From NCBI GenBank assembly GCA_029249345.1, contig JAQWHM010000011.1, positions 186,001 through 250,000 of the forward strand: a stretch of 64,000 nucleotides of DNA, written 5' to 3'. Shown piece after piece: positions 31,033-39,779 of the stretch. The number at the start of each line of letters is the position of its first letter. The first letter of the stretch is position 1. A model generated the notes under the pieces. It was not told the origin of the DNA. It did not search any database and saw nothing but the letters and a program-made list of their open reading frames with translations. This stretch comes from UBA10348 sp002469915. Its GTDB lineage: Bacteria; Bacteroidota; Rhodothermia; Rhodothermales; UBA10348. Position numbers and translations under genes: made by a program.

Positions 31033-32745
31033 ATGCTGAAAACACTGATTCCGGCATCTGCTTGGCTTCGTTCTTACCCTAAAACCTTCCTTTCGGGAGA
31101 TCTGAATGCGGGTTTCACGGTTGGGGTGATGTTAATTCCTCAGGGTCTTGCCTACGCCCTGATTGCTGGCCTACCTCCGATTTATGGCCTCTATGCCGCG
31201 CTGCTACCCTTGTTTGTCTATGCCTTTTTCGGGACATCCGGACAGTTAGCCGTAGGCCCTGTCGCCATGGTTTCCTTACTCGTTGCTACGGGGGTGGGGG
31301 ATCTGGCCACATCCGGATCGGACGAGTACATTCAGCTTGCTTTATTGCTGGCTTTCATGGTGGGTGTGATTCAACTTGTTCTGGGTTTGCTCCGCTTTGG
31401 ATTCATAACCAACTTCCTTTCCCACCCCGTTCTGAGCGGGTTTACGAGCGCCGCTGCCTTAATTATTGGCCTGAACCAGCTCAAGCACCTTATTGGAGTG
31501 CCCATTCCGAGATCCAATAGCGTCTTAGAAATCCTTTCGTTTGCCGTACAAAACCTGAGCCAAGTGCATGTCATAACGCTAGCGATTGGAGGCGGTGGTA
31601 TTCTCTTAATTCTGGGTGTAAAACGATTCGCACCCCGCTTACCCGGCGGCCTGCTAGCCGTTGTGCTTGCGACCCTGGCCGTGGCGTTCGGAAATCTAGA
31701 TTCCCTTGGCGTGGCCATCGTAGGATCGGTGCCCGCCGGACTTCCTGCCATTTCGGCCTCGTTCTTGAATTGGGACAGTATGTCAGCACTCCTACCTATC
31801 GCCTTGGCAATTTCTTTAGTGGGCTACATGGAGTCGATTGCGGTCGCCAAATCGTTCGCCTCAAAAAACCGAACATCCGTAGACCCCAGCCAAGAACTAG
31901 TGGCGCTAGGCCTAGCCAACTTAGCCGGCTCATTTATGCATTCGTATCCTACTACGGGTGGATTTTCAAGGTCCGCTGTGAATGATCAAGCTGGAGCCAA
32001 GACCCCACTAGCGAGCATGATCAGTGCCTCGGTCGTGGGGCTAACACTCCTTTTCTTTACCCCTCTTTTTACCTTTCTACCCAAAGCTCTTTTGGCCAGC
32101 ATTGTAATGTTGGCAGTCGCGGGACTCATCGACATTAAAGAAGTCCGCTGTCTCTGGAAAGCCAATCGGACTGATTTTAGCCTGCTCCTACTGACCTTCG
32201 CTGCAACGCTTGCCTTTGGGATTGAGGAAGGCATTTTAATTGGTGTGGTGGTCTCAATTTTGGCCTTTGTCCACCAAGCCTCCCGACCTCACATGGCGCA
32301 ACTTGGTCGTGTAAAAGGCACTGATGTTTACAGAAACCTAGAACGCTACCCTGACGCGGAAATAACGAACGGAGTAGCCGTCTTCAGAATTGACGCCTCT
32401 CTGTTCTTTGGTAATGTTGAGGTCATGAAAGAGGGCCTCCAAAAGCTTCTAAATAAACGGACTGATCTACAAGTACTCGTGCTGGATTTGTATCCAGTTA
32501 ATCGGATTGATTCAACAGCCTTACATGCGCTCTCAGATTTACACCGATTATTAGCCGATAGAGAAATGAGTCTGCTCTTTTCCGGAGTGAAGGGTCCCGT
32601 TCGGGATGCCATGCGCAAATCAGGCCTTGTGGATACCATGGGAGAAGAATCACTCTTCCCACGCATTCAAAATGCAGTAGACAAAGCCTCCTCGCTTGTC
32701 AATCCCTATCTTAAGGAAGACAAAGAAACACGGCGATCCGGATAA
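31033..32745 (+). CDS. SulP family inorganic anion transporter with STAS domain (copy 1)
   Basis: A 570-residue SLC26/SulP protein: N-terminal signature IPQGLAYALIAGLPPIYGLYAA near 37-58, a 7+7 inverted-repeat membrane domain to about 410, and a C-terminal STAS domain (about 440-550, with VLDLYPVNRIDSTALHAL). The family exchanges or imports sulfate, bicarbonate and other anions. Context suggests sulfate or sulfite movement linked to sulfide oxidation. A second SulP gene begins 3 bases after its stop. Confidence 0.92.
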   Translation: MLKTLIPASAWLRSYPKTFLSGDLNAGFTVGVMLIPQGLAYALIAGLPPIYGLYAALLPLFVYAFFGTSGQLAVGPVAMVSLLVATGVGDLATSGSDEYIQLALLLAFMVGVIQLVLGLLRFGFITNFLSHPVLSGFTSAAALIIGLNQLKHLIGVPIPRSNSVLEILSFAVQNLSQVHVITLAIGGGGILLILGVKRFAPRLPGGLLAVVLATLAVAFGNLDSLGVAIVGSVPAGLPAISASFLNWDSMSALLPIALAISLVGYMESIAVAKSFASKNRTSVDPSQELVALGLANLAGSFMHSYPTTGGFSRSAVNDQAGAKTPLASMISASVVGLTLLFFTPLFTFLPKALLASIVMLAVAGLIDIKEVRCLWKANRTDFSLLLLTFAATLAFGIEEGILIGVVVSILAFVHQASRPHMAQLGRVKGTDVYRNLERYPDAEITNGVAVFRIDASLFFGNVEVMKEGLQKLLNKRTDLQVLVLDLYPVNRIDSTALHALSDLHRLLADREMSLLFSGVKGPVRDAMRKSGLVDTMGEESLFPRIQNAVDKASSLVNPYLKEDKETRRSG

Positions 32746-32748
32746 CTT

Positions 32749-34464
32749 ATGGAGTCGGCGAACACGGCACTCTCTCTCGTACCTGATTGGATTCGCGGTT
32801 ATGACCGAGCCCGATTTCGGGGGGATGTCATTGCCGGCGTTACTGTAGGCGTTGTTTTGGTCCCCCAAGGAATGGCCTATGCGCTTCTAGCTGGCGTTCC
32901 CCCCGTGTACGGACTGTACGCCTCTCTCATCCCTTTATTGATCTATTCCTTACTGGGTACATCCCGCCATTTGGCCGTGGGCGTAGTAGCCATTGATTCG
33001 CTAATCGTCGCCGCTGGAATTGCTCTTCTCGCACCTACTACAACCGAACAATACCTAGGCCACGTCTTCACGCTAGCCATCATGGTAGGCGTAATTCAGA
33101 TCATAATGGGATCATTACGCTTTGGGTTTGTGGTAAATCTGCTTTCTAGGCCTGTTATCACGGGTTTTACTGCTGCGGCAGCGCTCATCATTGGAATGAG
33201 TCAATTAAAGCATCTCCTTGGAATTGGTCTTGGGCGAAACCTAAATGTATTCATTCTGCTGACAGAAGCCGTAGATAGAATTGGAGAGACACACCTTCTT
33301 TCTTTTGCTATAGGAGCAGCAGGCATTCTGATTCTAATCTTGTGCCGAAAAGTCTGGCCCAAAATCCCTGGTCCCCTCGTGGCGGTCGTTATGTCTGCTT
33401 TGGCTGTCATACTCTTTAATCTTGATCAAGCAGGGGTCGCGATCGTTGGCACGATCCCAGCAGGATTGCCCTCTCTATCCGTACCGGCCTTTTCTTTGGA
33501 CAGCATCAAAGCCCTAATGCCCATCGCTATCACGCTGTCACTCATCCAATTTATGGGCGTTATTTCCCTTGGGAAGGTGTTTGCTGCCAAACACAGCTAT
33601 CGCATTTTCCCAAACAGAGAACTGGTCGTACTGGGTACGATGAACGTTGCAGGCGCCGTTTTCCAAAGCATTCCAGTATCTGGTAGTTTCTCCAGAAGTG
33701 CCGTCAATGAGCGCTCGGGAGCCCAAACACCTTTTTCAAATGCGATTGCCGCCCTGCTTATCGGTCTTGTGCTTCTCTTTTTTACGCCGCTCTTTTATAG
33801 CCTGCCGATTCCCATATTTGCCTCCATCATTATGGTGTCCGCATTCGGACTAATTGATGTACGCGAGGTGCGTTATCTCTTGACGATCAAAGCCATTGAC
33901 GGCGTGCTGGCTCTACTAACGTTCGCAGCTACACTAACTCTTGGTATTCATCAAGGTGTCCTCGTGGGCGTCGGTATGTCTGTCATCGTCATTATGTACC
34001 GCATCAGTTTCCCGAACGTAGCCATTTTGGGGCGCCTCCCCGGGTCTCGTTCCTTCAGAAATATCCTCAATCACCCTGAAGCCGAACAATTTGATGATAT
34101 ACTGTTGCTGCGCGTAGATGCCTCATTTTCCTTTGCGAACGCCGATCGGCTTCGAGATGTGATTACGCGAGAAGTTGGAAAGAGACAGTCGCGCGCTGTT
34201 ATTCTGGACGCCTCTTCCATTAATGATCTGGATACCACTGCGTTGGCCGTATTGGCAGATACACATTCGGTTCTAAAAGAACAGGGTATTGGCTTGTATA
34301 TCGGAGGGGCCAAAACTAACGTCTTGGCCGTCTTCAAAGCCTCTGGACTCGCTGAAGATATGGGCGAGGATCATTTTTTCTTGAGTCCTCACCGAGCCCT
34401 AACGTATGTGTTGAAAAGGTGGGGAAGAGACGCCGAATTGGATCTTCAAATAACCTCAGTCTGA
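32749..34464 (+). CDS. SulP family inorganic anion transporter with STAS domain (copy 2)
   Basis: A 571-residue paralogue of the preceding gene with the same layout: signature VPQGMAYALLAGVPPVYGLY near 37-56, membrane core to about 410, and STAS domain (VILDASSINDLDTTALAVL near 490). The two differ throughout, so the duplication is old. Adjacent stop and start indicate translational coupling, and the proteins may form a heterodimer or carry different anions. It is convergent with the chaperone gene. Confidence 0.92.
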   Translation: MESANTALSLVPDWIRGYDRARFRGDVIAGVTVGVVLVPQGMAYALLAGVPPVYGLYASLIPLLIYSLLGTSRHLAVGVVAIDSLIVAAGIALLAPTTTEQYLGHVFTLAIMVGVIQIIMGSLRFGFVVNLLSRPVITGFTAAAALIIGMSQLKHLLGIGLGRNLNVFILLTEAVDRIGETHLLSFAIGAAGILILILCRKVWPKIPGPLVAVVMSALAVILFNLDQAGVAIVGTIPAGLPSLSVPAFSLDSIKALMPIAITLSLIQFMGVISLGKVFAAKHSYRIFPNRELVVLGTMNVAGAVFQSIPVSGSFSRSAVNERSGAQTPFSNAIAALLIGLVLLFFTPLFYSLPIPIFASIIMVSAFGLIDVREVRYLLTIKAIDGVLALLTFAATLTLGIHQGVLVGVGMSVIVIMYRISFPNVAILGRLPGSRSFRNILNHPEAEQFDDILLLRVDASFSFANADRLRDVITREVGKRQSRAVILDASSINDLDTTALAVLADTHSVLKEQGIGLYIGGAKTNVLAVFKASGLAEDMGEDHFFLSPHRALTYVLKRWGRDAELDLQITSV

Positions 34465-34486
34465 CGAACCCACATCTAAGGAAATC

Positions 34487-35377
34487 TTAGCTCGAGGTGT
34501 CCTCAGCTTCCCGAAGCGTCTCTATCACACGGCGCGTGTTGGCCAGCTTTTTTGCCCATTCACCGGACCAGTGAGCAGCTCCCGTATCGGACCATCGTTT
34601 CCACAACTCCTCTTTGGATTCGATTTCCTGATCAAAGAAATCACACACGGCACCAATGGCCTCATACTGACCAGCCGACCGGAAGAGACCCTCGATAGTC
34701 ATCGCGCGGGTTCCAAAGCCCGTTGGGAGCCGATGGGAGCGCGCCTCGATAGCGAGGCGCGCTTTCGAAATGAATAAACCGCTTTCAATAGGTGTAGCTA
34801 GATAGATGCCAATAGCAGCAAGCTCCGCTTTGTCCATATCAAAGGGAAGCTCCATGAGAGGCGGGTAGTCCGATTCGGTACCTAATGAGTCCACTCCAAT
34901 ACCAAGCATTGTCTGTTCGATTTCATGACCCATCTCGTTAAACAACTTGGCACCCGATTGGCTCAAGGCATCTATCAGAAGAGGCATCCAACTCAGTACG
35001 TGCACCCGCGTCACCCGCTGGAGCGTTTCTATGTCTTGTCGATCCGCTAGGTGGGCCAGAAACAGAAGCACATTAACGAGGTGATCTGCCGGATACGAGG
35101 ACGTATCTGGCGCAAAGCCGGTGTGCTCCATAGCCTCACGAACTCGCCCTGATACGGCGCCTCCCAACATGGCTTTCCGCTCCAAAAACAAGGAGGCGGC
35201 TGGAACCATATCGTGCGTCAAAACACGATAATGCTCGGCGGCCATTTCGTCCTGGCTTTCCTGCTTCAAAAAAGAGCCATCAATAGCTAACCCTTCCAAG
35301 TCGGCAAGAGTCCGAACGGGCTGGTCAATCAATCTGGCCAGCGCGCGAAGGCGCATTCCGAGCAACGATAATTCCAT
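34487..35377 (-). CDS. TorD/DmsD/NarJ-like molybdoenzyme chaperone (probable)
   Basis: A 296-residue helical protein. The segments RVLTHDMVPAASLFLERK near 50 and SSYPADHLVNVLLFLAHLAD near 92 resemble the conserved regions of TorD-family chaperones that bind apo-molybdoenzymes and assist cofactor insertion. The C-terminal half has no recognisable motif. It follows the SQR gene by 14 bases on the same strand and lies close to the SoeA-like gene, which supports the role. The family call is from pattern only. Confidence 0.6.
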   Translation of the reverse strand: MELSLLGMRLRALARLIDQPVRTLADLEGLAIDGSFLKQESQDEMAAEHYRVLTHDMVPAASLFLERKAMLGGAVSGRVREAMEHTGFAPDTSSYPADHLVNVLLFLAHLADRQDIETLQRVTRVHVLSWMPLLIDALSQSGAKLFNEMGHEIEQTMLGIGVDSLGTESDYPPLMELPFDMDKAELAAIGIYLATPIESGLFISKARLAIEARSHRLPTGFGTRAMTIEGLFRSAGQYEAIGAVCDFFDQEIESKEELWKRWSDTGAAHWSGEWAKKLANTRRVIETLREAEDTSS

Positions 35378-35391
35378 AAAATAAAATAGGT

Positions 35392-36594
35392 CTATGCGCG
35401 TCCCTTCAACATACCACTCCAGTAGAGAATGGGCAGGATTTTGGTTTTCAGGAGATACATAGATTTGCGTTCCTTAGCCATTTCAAAGGGGAAGGAAGGA
35501 TCCGGATTATTATCGTAATCAAATTCGGCTAGGATCAGCTTGCCATATCCTGTAACCAACGGGCACGATGAATAGCCGTTGTACACTTTCTTACTCGTAA
35601 TTTTTCCTTGCCTAATCAATTCCATCAAGTTGGTAGAAACGACAGGTGCTTGCTTTCGAATAGCTGCTCCTGTTTTGGCCTTGGTCGTTCCCGAAACATC
35701 TCCCAAGGAAAAAATATTGGGAAAATGGTTGTGCTGCAGCGTGCCATTGTCGACATCAACCCAACCCTCTTCGTCACAGAGTCCGCTTGATTTAACAAAA
35801 TCGGGGGCCGATTGCGGCGGAACGACATGAATCATGTCGTAATGCTCTTCTTGCAGCTCCATGTTTCCGTAGGTATCGGTCACTTCGAAGACGGCAATAT
35901 TTTCAGCGCCCTTGATCTCGACGAGATTCTTGCGATAGTTGAACTTGATGCCGTAGCGATCCAACACTTTAAGGAGAGCCAATCTGAATTTTTCGACGCC
36001 AAATACAGTTTCTCCAGGAGACATAAATTGGATATCCACATCATCCAAGTGTCCATTCAGCCGCAGATGATCGGCCGTTAGATACATGATCTTTTGAGGG
36101 GCACCGCCACATTTCACAGGAGTATTGGGCTGCGTAAAAAGGGCCCGGCCTTTTTTCAAATTGCGCAGTACTTCCCACGTATACTCGGCACGCTCGTATC
36201 CATAATTAGAGCAGACGCCTCCTTTTCCGAGAGCCTCTGGCAGACCTTTTACTTTATCCCAGTCAAGTTGAATACCCGGAGCAACCACCATATAGTCATA
36301 GTGGATATCATCTCCGCTCTTTGTCGTTACGAAGTTTTCTTTGGGTGAGAACGAGGCCGCGTAGTCTTTAATCCACGTCACACCTTTAGGAATATAATCT
36401 ACCATTTTTCGTTTTGAGATCTTTTTATCAAAGACCCCACCACCAATCAGTGTCCAAATGGGCTGGTAAAAGTGATCTTCTGAGGGCTCAATTATAGCCA
36501 CGTCTAGATTCCGATCCTTCTTTTTCAACTGTGAAGCAACCGTGATACCGGCCGTGCCTCCACCTACGATGACTACCGAGTGACGACGTTCCAT
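35392..36594 (-). CDS. sqr: Sulfide:quinone oxidoreductase (type II-like, FAD flavoprotein)
   Basis: A 400-residue flavoprotein. The dinucleotide motif VVIVGGGTAGITVA is at residues 7-20. The segment NTPVKCGGAPQKIMYL with Cys162 matches the mitochondrial/type II SQR signature, and SSCPLVTGYGKLILAEFDY holds Cys344. These two are the redox cysteines that carry the sulfane sulfur. Cys128 is an extra cysteine. The enzyme oxidises sulfide at the inner membrane and passes electrons to quinone, giving a persulfide. It shares a transcript with the chaperone gene and has the operator 86 bp upstream of its start. Confidence 0.88.
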   Translation of the reverse strand: MERRHSVVIVGGGTAGITVASQLKKKDRNLDVAIIEPSEDHFYQPIWTLIGGGVFDKKISKRKMVDYIPKGVTWIKDYAASFSPKENFVTTKSGDDIHYDYMVVAPGIQLDWDKVKGLPEALGKGGVCSNYGYERAEYTWEVLRNLKKGRALFTQPNTPVKCGGAPQKIMYLTADHLRLNGHLDDVDIQFMSPGETVFGVEKFRLALLKVLDRYGIKFNYRKNLVEIKGAENIAVFEVTDTYGNMELQEEHYDMIHVVPPQSAPDFVKSSGLCDEEGWVDVDNGTLQHNHFPNIFSLGDVSGTTKAKTGAAIRKQAPVVSTNLMELIRQGKITSKKVYNGYSSCPLVTGYGKLILAEFDYDNNPDPSFPFEMAKERKSMYLLKTKILPILYWSGMLKGRA

Positions 36595-36680
36595 GCTATC
36601 AGCTTCCTATTTGGTTTATGATGCCGAATGACCAACGGTAAGTTAGCCTCCCTGACAGTAAAAAGATACAACTCGTATTT

Positions 36681-36696
36681 ACTTGTTATAACAAGT
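36681..36696. promoter_or_regulatory. Sulfur-regulon operator, copy B (upstream of SQR), perfect palindrome
   Basis: ACTTGTTATAACAAGT is fully symmetric. An extra half-site (AACAAG) follows at 36698-36703. On the minus strand the TTGTTA inside it could serve as a -35, with a weak -10 (TTGTAT) 17 bp downstream, the same geometry as at the FadL-like promoter. Confidence 0.75.
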
Positions 36697-36730
36697 TAAC
36701 AAGAAATTGAGGTGGACACCTAAACAATGA

Positions 36731-36755
36731 GGCCCCCGGAATTCTTCCGGGGGCC
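36731..36755 (-). terminator. Hairpin terminating the SoeBC-SoeA transcript
   Basis: A perfect 11-bp stem (GGCCCCCGGAA with TTCCGGGGGCC) and a TTC loop lie 30 bp after the SoeA-like stop, before the SQR promoter. No T-run follows on the minus strand. It resembles the hairpin at 30975. Confidence 0.65.
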
Positions 36756-36784
36756 CCATATTGGATCACTTTAGCAAGCGCCAC

Positions 36785-39766
36785 CTACCTTCCGAACGGC
36801 TTGTCAGGCAATGTATACGCTTCTTTTACTGGCTTGAGTGGCCGTTTCATCCACCATGGCCGACGAGTGCCGTCTGGAGAATGATCCACCGCAGACCGGG
36901 TTTTTTCAACCCACTCACGGTAGTTCTCCATGGAAGCATTGGTGTCCACCCATACATCGCCATGACGGTCTTCGGCGCGAGCTGGCTCCACATTGAACGC
37001 TTTTTGCAACCAACAATGATGGCCAGAGACGGGATCGGGATGCACCGCATGGGTTAAGTTCTGATGGACACCCACGTCTTCCCACCAGATACGAGACGTA
37101 TCCGGATCAAACGATTCCCAAGCACCTGCCCCATGGACGACACGCAGTTTACCACTGGTATCTTTCTCATCAATCGTAACCAGATTGGACGCGCCACGAC
37201 TGAGCCCTTCTTCTTCTTTAAGACGCCAACGACCCAGGTGATGGCTCATAGCAATGACACCAGGCTTAATCCCTTCAGTAACCCAGACCTTATCTACAAA
37301 ATAGCCTATCCGGGTGGTCACGCGAATTAAGTCGCCCGAATCTATACCAAGACGCCGAGCATCTCCTGGATGCATCCACACCGGATTTTTATGACTCAAC
37401 TCATAGAGCCATTTCGCGTTGGCGCTTCGCGTGTGAATCAGTGTTGGCAGGCGAAAGTTGGGAAGGAGTAACATCTCGCCTTTCTCCCGGTCAATTTGAT
37501 CCGGGTGAACATGTGACTTGAGCGGCCACGGCATGGTGTAATCCAGTTCAGGCCAGCCCCAGTCCCGCATCGTGGGAGAAAAGATTTCCATTTTCTTGCT
37601 GGGCGTTGCAAATCCTGAACGGGCAACGCCATCGACCATTACCCCGATCGCCGAACCGTCCTTGAGGATGCGGCCTTTATTATCAACTTTAGAGCCCGAA
37701 TCGTCTACTTTGGCTTCGTACGGAACGTATCGGTCTTTCGTGACCTCGAAAGCAGCATACTTACGCATGTACTCGAGGGGCTTTAAACCTTCAGCCTCGG
37801 CCGCCTCAGGCAGTCCGGGTACGCTGTTTTCAAAGATCCATTGGTAATACTCATCGACATTGATGATTTCACCTTTCCGATACGGACTTTCAAAGTGCTT
37901 GCGCACTCCCAGAGATCCATCTGGATCCATTTTAGCTGACAGCTCAATCCAGAACTCGTTTTCTTCCCAAACCTCACCGGGATTGGCTTGCCAGGTATAA
38001 TCTACCTTTTTACCCAGTCGTTCCATGGCAACCCGGCGCACCGGTTGCCTAAATGCAATCCATTGTCCTGCATGCGTTTCCTGACTCATCAAGTCATGCC
38101 GCTCTCCGGCGTGACCCATGGGCAAGACGTAGTCAGCAAACCACGCGGACTCATTCCAGGTGGGCGTCATGGCCACATGGCACTTAATTTTTTCCTCATC
38201 CTGAAGCGCGCGCATCCACATGAACCCGTCGGGATTGATCCAAAGCGGATTATATACGCGGGTGAAATACACATCGATGTCTCCACGTCCTTCTTCGAGG
38301 AAGTGAGGGAGCAAGAAGCTCATTTCGTACATCGCCATGGGCCATTCATGCGGAATGTGCAGTTCATTCCACGCATTAAAGGGCTCTGGCTGATCAAACG
38401 GCTTCGGCACAAACTTATTCCAGCTATTGCCAGACGTTCCACCCTCATTCCCGATACTACCCGTGAGCACATTCAGGAAAAGCAGACACCGAGCGACTTG
38501 CCAGCCACCCAGATTCCCGATAGATGCGGCCCGCCAGGTGTGAGTTGCTAAACGGCCTTGGCAATTTGCAACGGCCTCAGCAGCCTCTCGAATGCGGGCG
38601 ATATCAACCTGTGACTCTTCAGCAGCGCGTTCGAAGGTAAACTCGGCATAAAGCGTCTTGAGAAGGCGATCGAAATCATCAAAGTCAGCCTCATCCGAGG
38701 CAAGATCAAAGGAGCCGGCGGATAACATACTCTTCAACCGATCCCACATACCTTCACCCGGCAGATCAAAATCTACCTCGTCGTATGGTTTGTCCTTGAA
38801 AAAGTCTAATGTTTCACGCCAGTTCACCCAACGACGCATGAAGTCTTTGTCGTAAAGCCCATTTTGAATCAAATGGTTAGCGATCGCTAACAACACAACC
38901 TGCTCTGAGCCTGGCCACGTTGGAAGCCACGTATCGGATTTAGACGCCGTGTTGGAGAGCCTTGGATCCATGGTGATCAGCTTGGCGCCCTTCATTTTGG
39001 CTTCCATAATCCGCTGTGCATGCGGATTAAAATAATGACCTGTCTCGAGGTGACTCGAAATCAAAAGAATGGTGTTGGCATTAGCGTAGTCTGGACTCGG
39101 ACGATCGAAGCCGGCCCACAAGTTATAGCCAGCCCGCGCACCACCTGAACAGATGTTGGTGTGTGAGTTATGACCATCCACACCCCAAGCCTGAATACAT
39201 CGATTCGTATATCCGTCTTCGCCAGGACGACCCACGTGATACATAATGCCATCGCGTCGCTTGTTGCGACTCTCAGCCATTTTGGGACCGAGTTCTTCTA
39301 GCACTTCATCCCACGAAACACGCTTCCACTTACCCTCTCCTCGTTTGCCAACGCGTTTCAGCGGATATAGAATGCGTTCAGGATCGTAAATCTGATTGAT
39401 CGTCGCTGGCCCTTTAGCACAGTTACGCCCTCGACTTCCCGGGTGGGCCGGGTTTCCCTCAAATTTTTTGATGTCGAGCGTTTCCCGATCCACATACGCC
39501 AGAAGCCCACATGCACTTTCACAGTTGAAGCATACTGTGGGTACCAACGTGTAGTGGCGAGCAACCTTTCGGGGCCAATGCTTGCCATCCCATTCAACCC
39601 AGTCATCCCATTTTTCAACAGGTGGGTACTGACTCATACGGCCGTCCGGATGCAGGACGGTCGTCATATCTACTTTTTCCGGCTGACGAGGTGACTCTGA
39701 AAATTTCGGCAATCCAAACGCACTGCCGTCTCCGCCCATCTCCGGTTTTTTGATGTTTTTAGCCAT
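36785..39766 (-). CDS. Molybdopterin oxidoreductase catalytic subunit, SoeA-like (sulfite dehydrogenase) or Psr/Phs type
   Basis: A 993-residue DMSO-reductase-family protein with an N-terminal [4Fe-4S] site (Cys79, Cys82, Cys86, Cys116) and the full Mo-bisMGD domain set to the C-terminal dinucleotide-binding part. No Tat signal is present, so the enzyme is cytoplasmic. That favours SoeABC, which oxidises sulfite to sulfate, over the exported polysulfide/thiosulfate reductases. A possible Mo ligand Cys is in HTNICSGGARAGY. The frame is open from an ATG at 39814 inside the preceding gene, but MAKNIKKPEM, 13 bases after that gene's stop, is a better start. Substrate is inferred from context. Confidence 0.82.
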   Translation of the reverse strand: MAKNIKKPEMGGDGSAFGLPKFSESPRQPEKVDMTTVLHPDGRMSQYPPVEKWDDWVEWDGKHWPRKVARHYTLVPTVCFNCESACGLLAYVDRETLDIKKFEGNPAHPGSRGRNCAKGPATINQIYDPERILYPLKRVGKRGEGKWKRVSWDEVLEELGPKMAESRNKRRDGIMYHVGRPGEDGYTNRCIQAWGVDGHNSHTNICSGGARAGYNLWAGFDRPSPDYANANTILLISSHLETGHYFNPHAQRIMEAKMKGAKLITMDPRLSNTASKSDTWLPTWPGSEQVVLLAIANHLIQNGLYDKDFMRRWVNWRETLDFFKDKPYDEVDFDLPGEGMWDRLKSMLSAGSFDLASDEADFDDFDRLLKTLYAEFTFERAAEESQVDIARIREAAEAVANCQGRLATHTWRAASIGNLGGWQVARCLLFLNVLTGSIGNEGGTSGNSWNKFVPKPFDQPEPFNAWNELHIPHEWPMAMYEMSFLLPHFLEEGRGDIDVYFTRVYNPLWINPDGFMWMRALQDEEKIKCHVAMTPTWNESAWFADYVLPMGHAGERHDLMSQETHAGQWIAFRQPVRRVAMERLGKKVDYTWQANPGEVWEENEFWIELSAKMDPDGSLGVRKHFESPYRKGEIINVDEYYQWIFENSVPGLPEAAEAEGLKPLEYMRKYAAFEVTKDRYVPYEAKVDDSGSKVDNKGRILKDGSAIGVMVDGVARSGFATPSKKMEIFSPTMRDWGWPELDYTMPWPLKSHVHPDQIDREKGEMLLLPNFRLPTLIHTRSANAKWLYELSHKNPVWMHPGDARRLGIDSGDLIRVTTRIGYFVDKVWVTEGIKPGVIAMSHHLGRWRLKEEEGLSRGASNLVTIDEKDTSGKLRVVHGAGAWESFDPDTSRIWWEDVGVHQNLTHAVHPDPVSGHHCWLQKAFNVEPARAEDRHGDVWVDTNASMENYREWVEKTRSAVDHSPDGTRRPWWMKRPLKPVKEAYTLPDKPFGR

Positions 39767-39779
39767 GACGCAATTATGC

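Noticed and set aside
36785..39766. Tat-exported polysulfide or thiosulfate reductase catalytic subunit
   Set aside because: No twin-arginine signal is present at the N-terminus, so a cytoplasmic SoeA-type enzyme is more likely.
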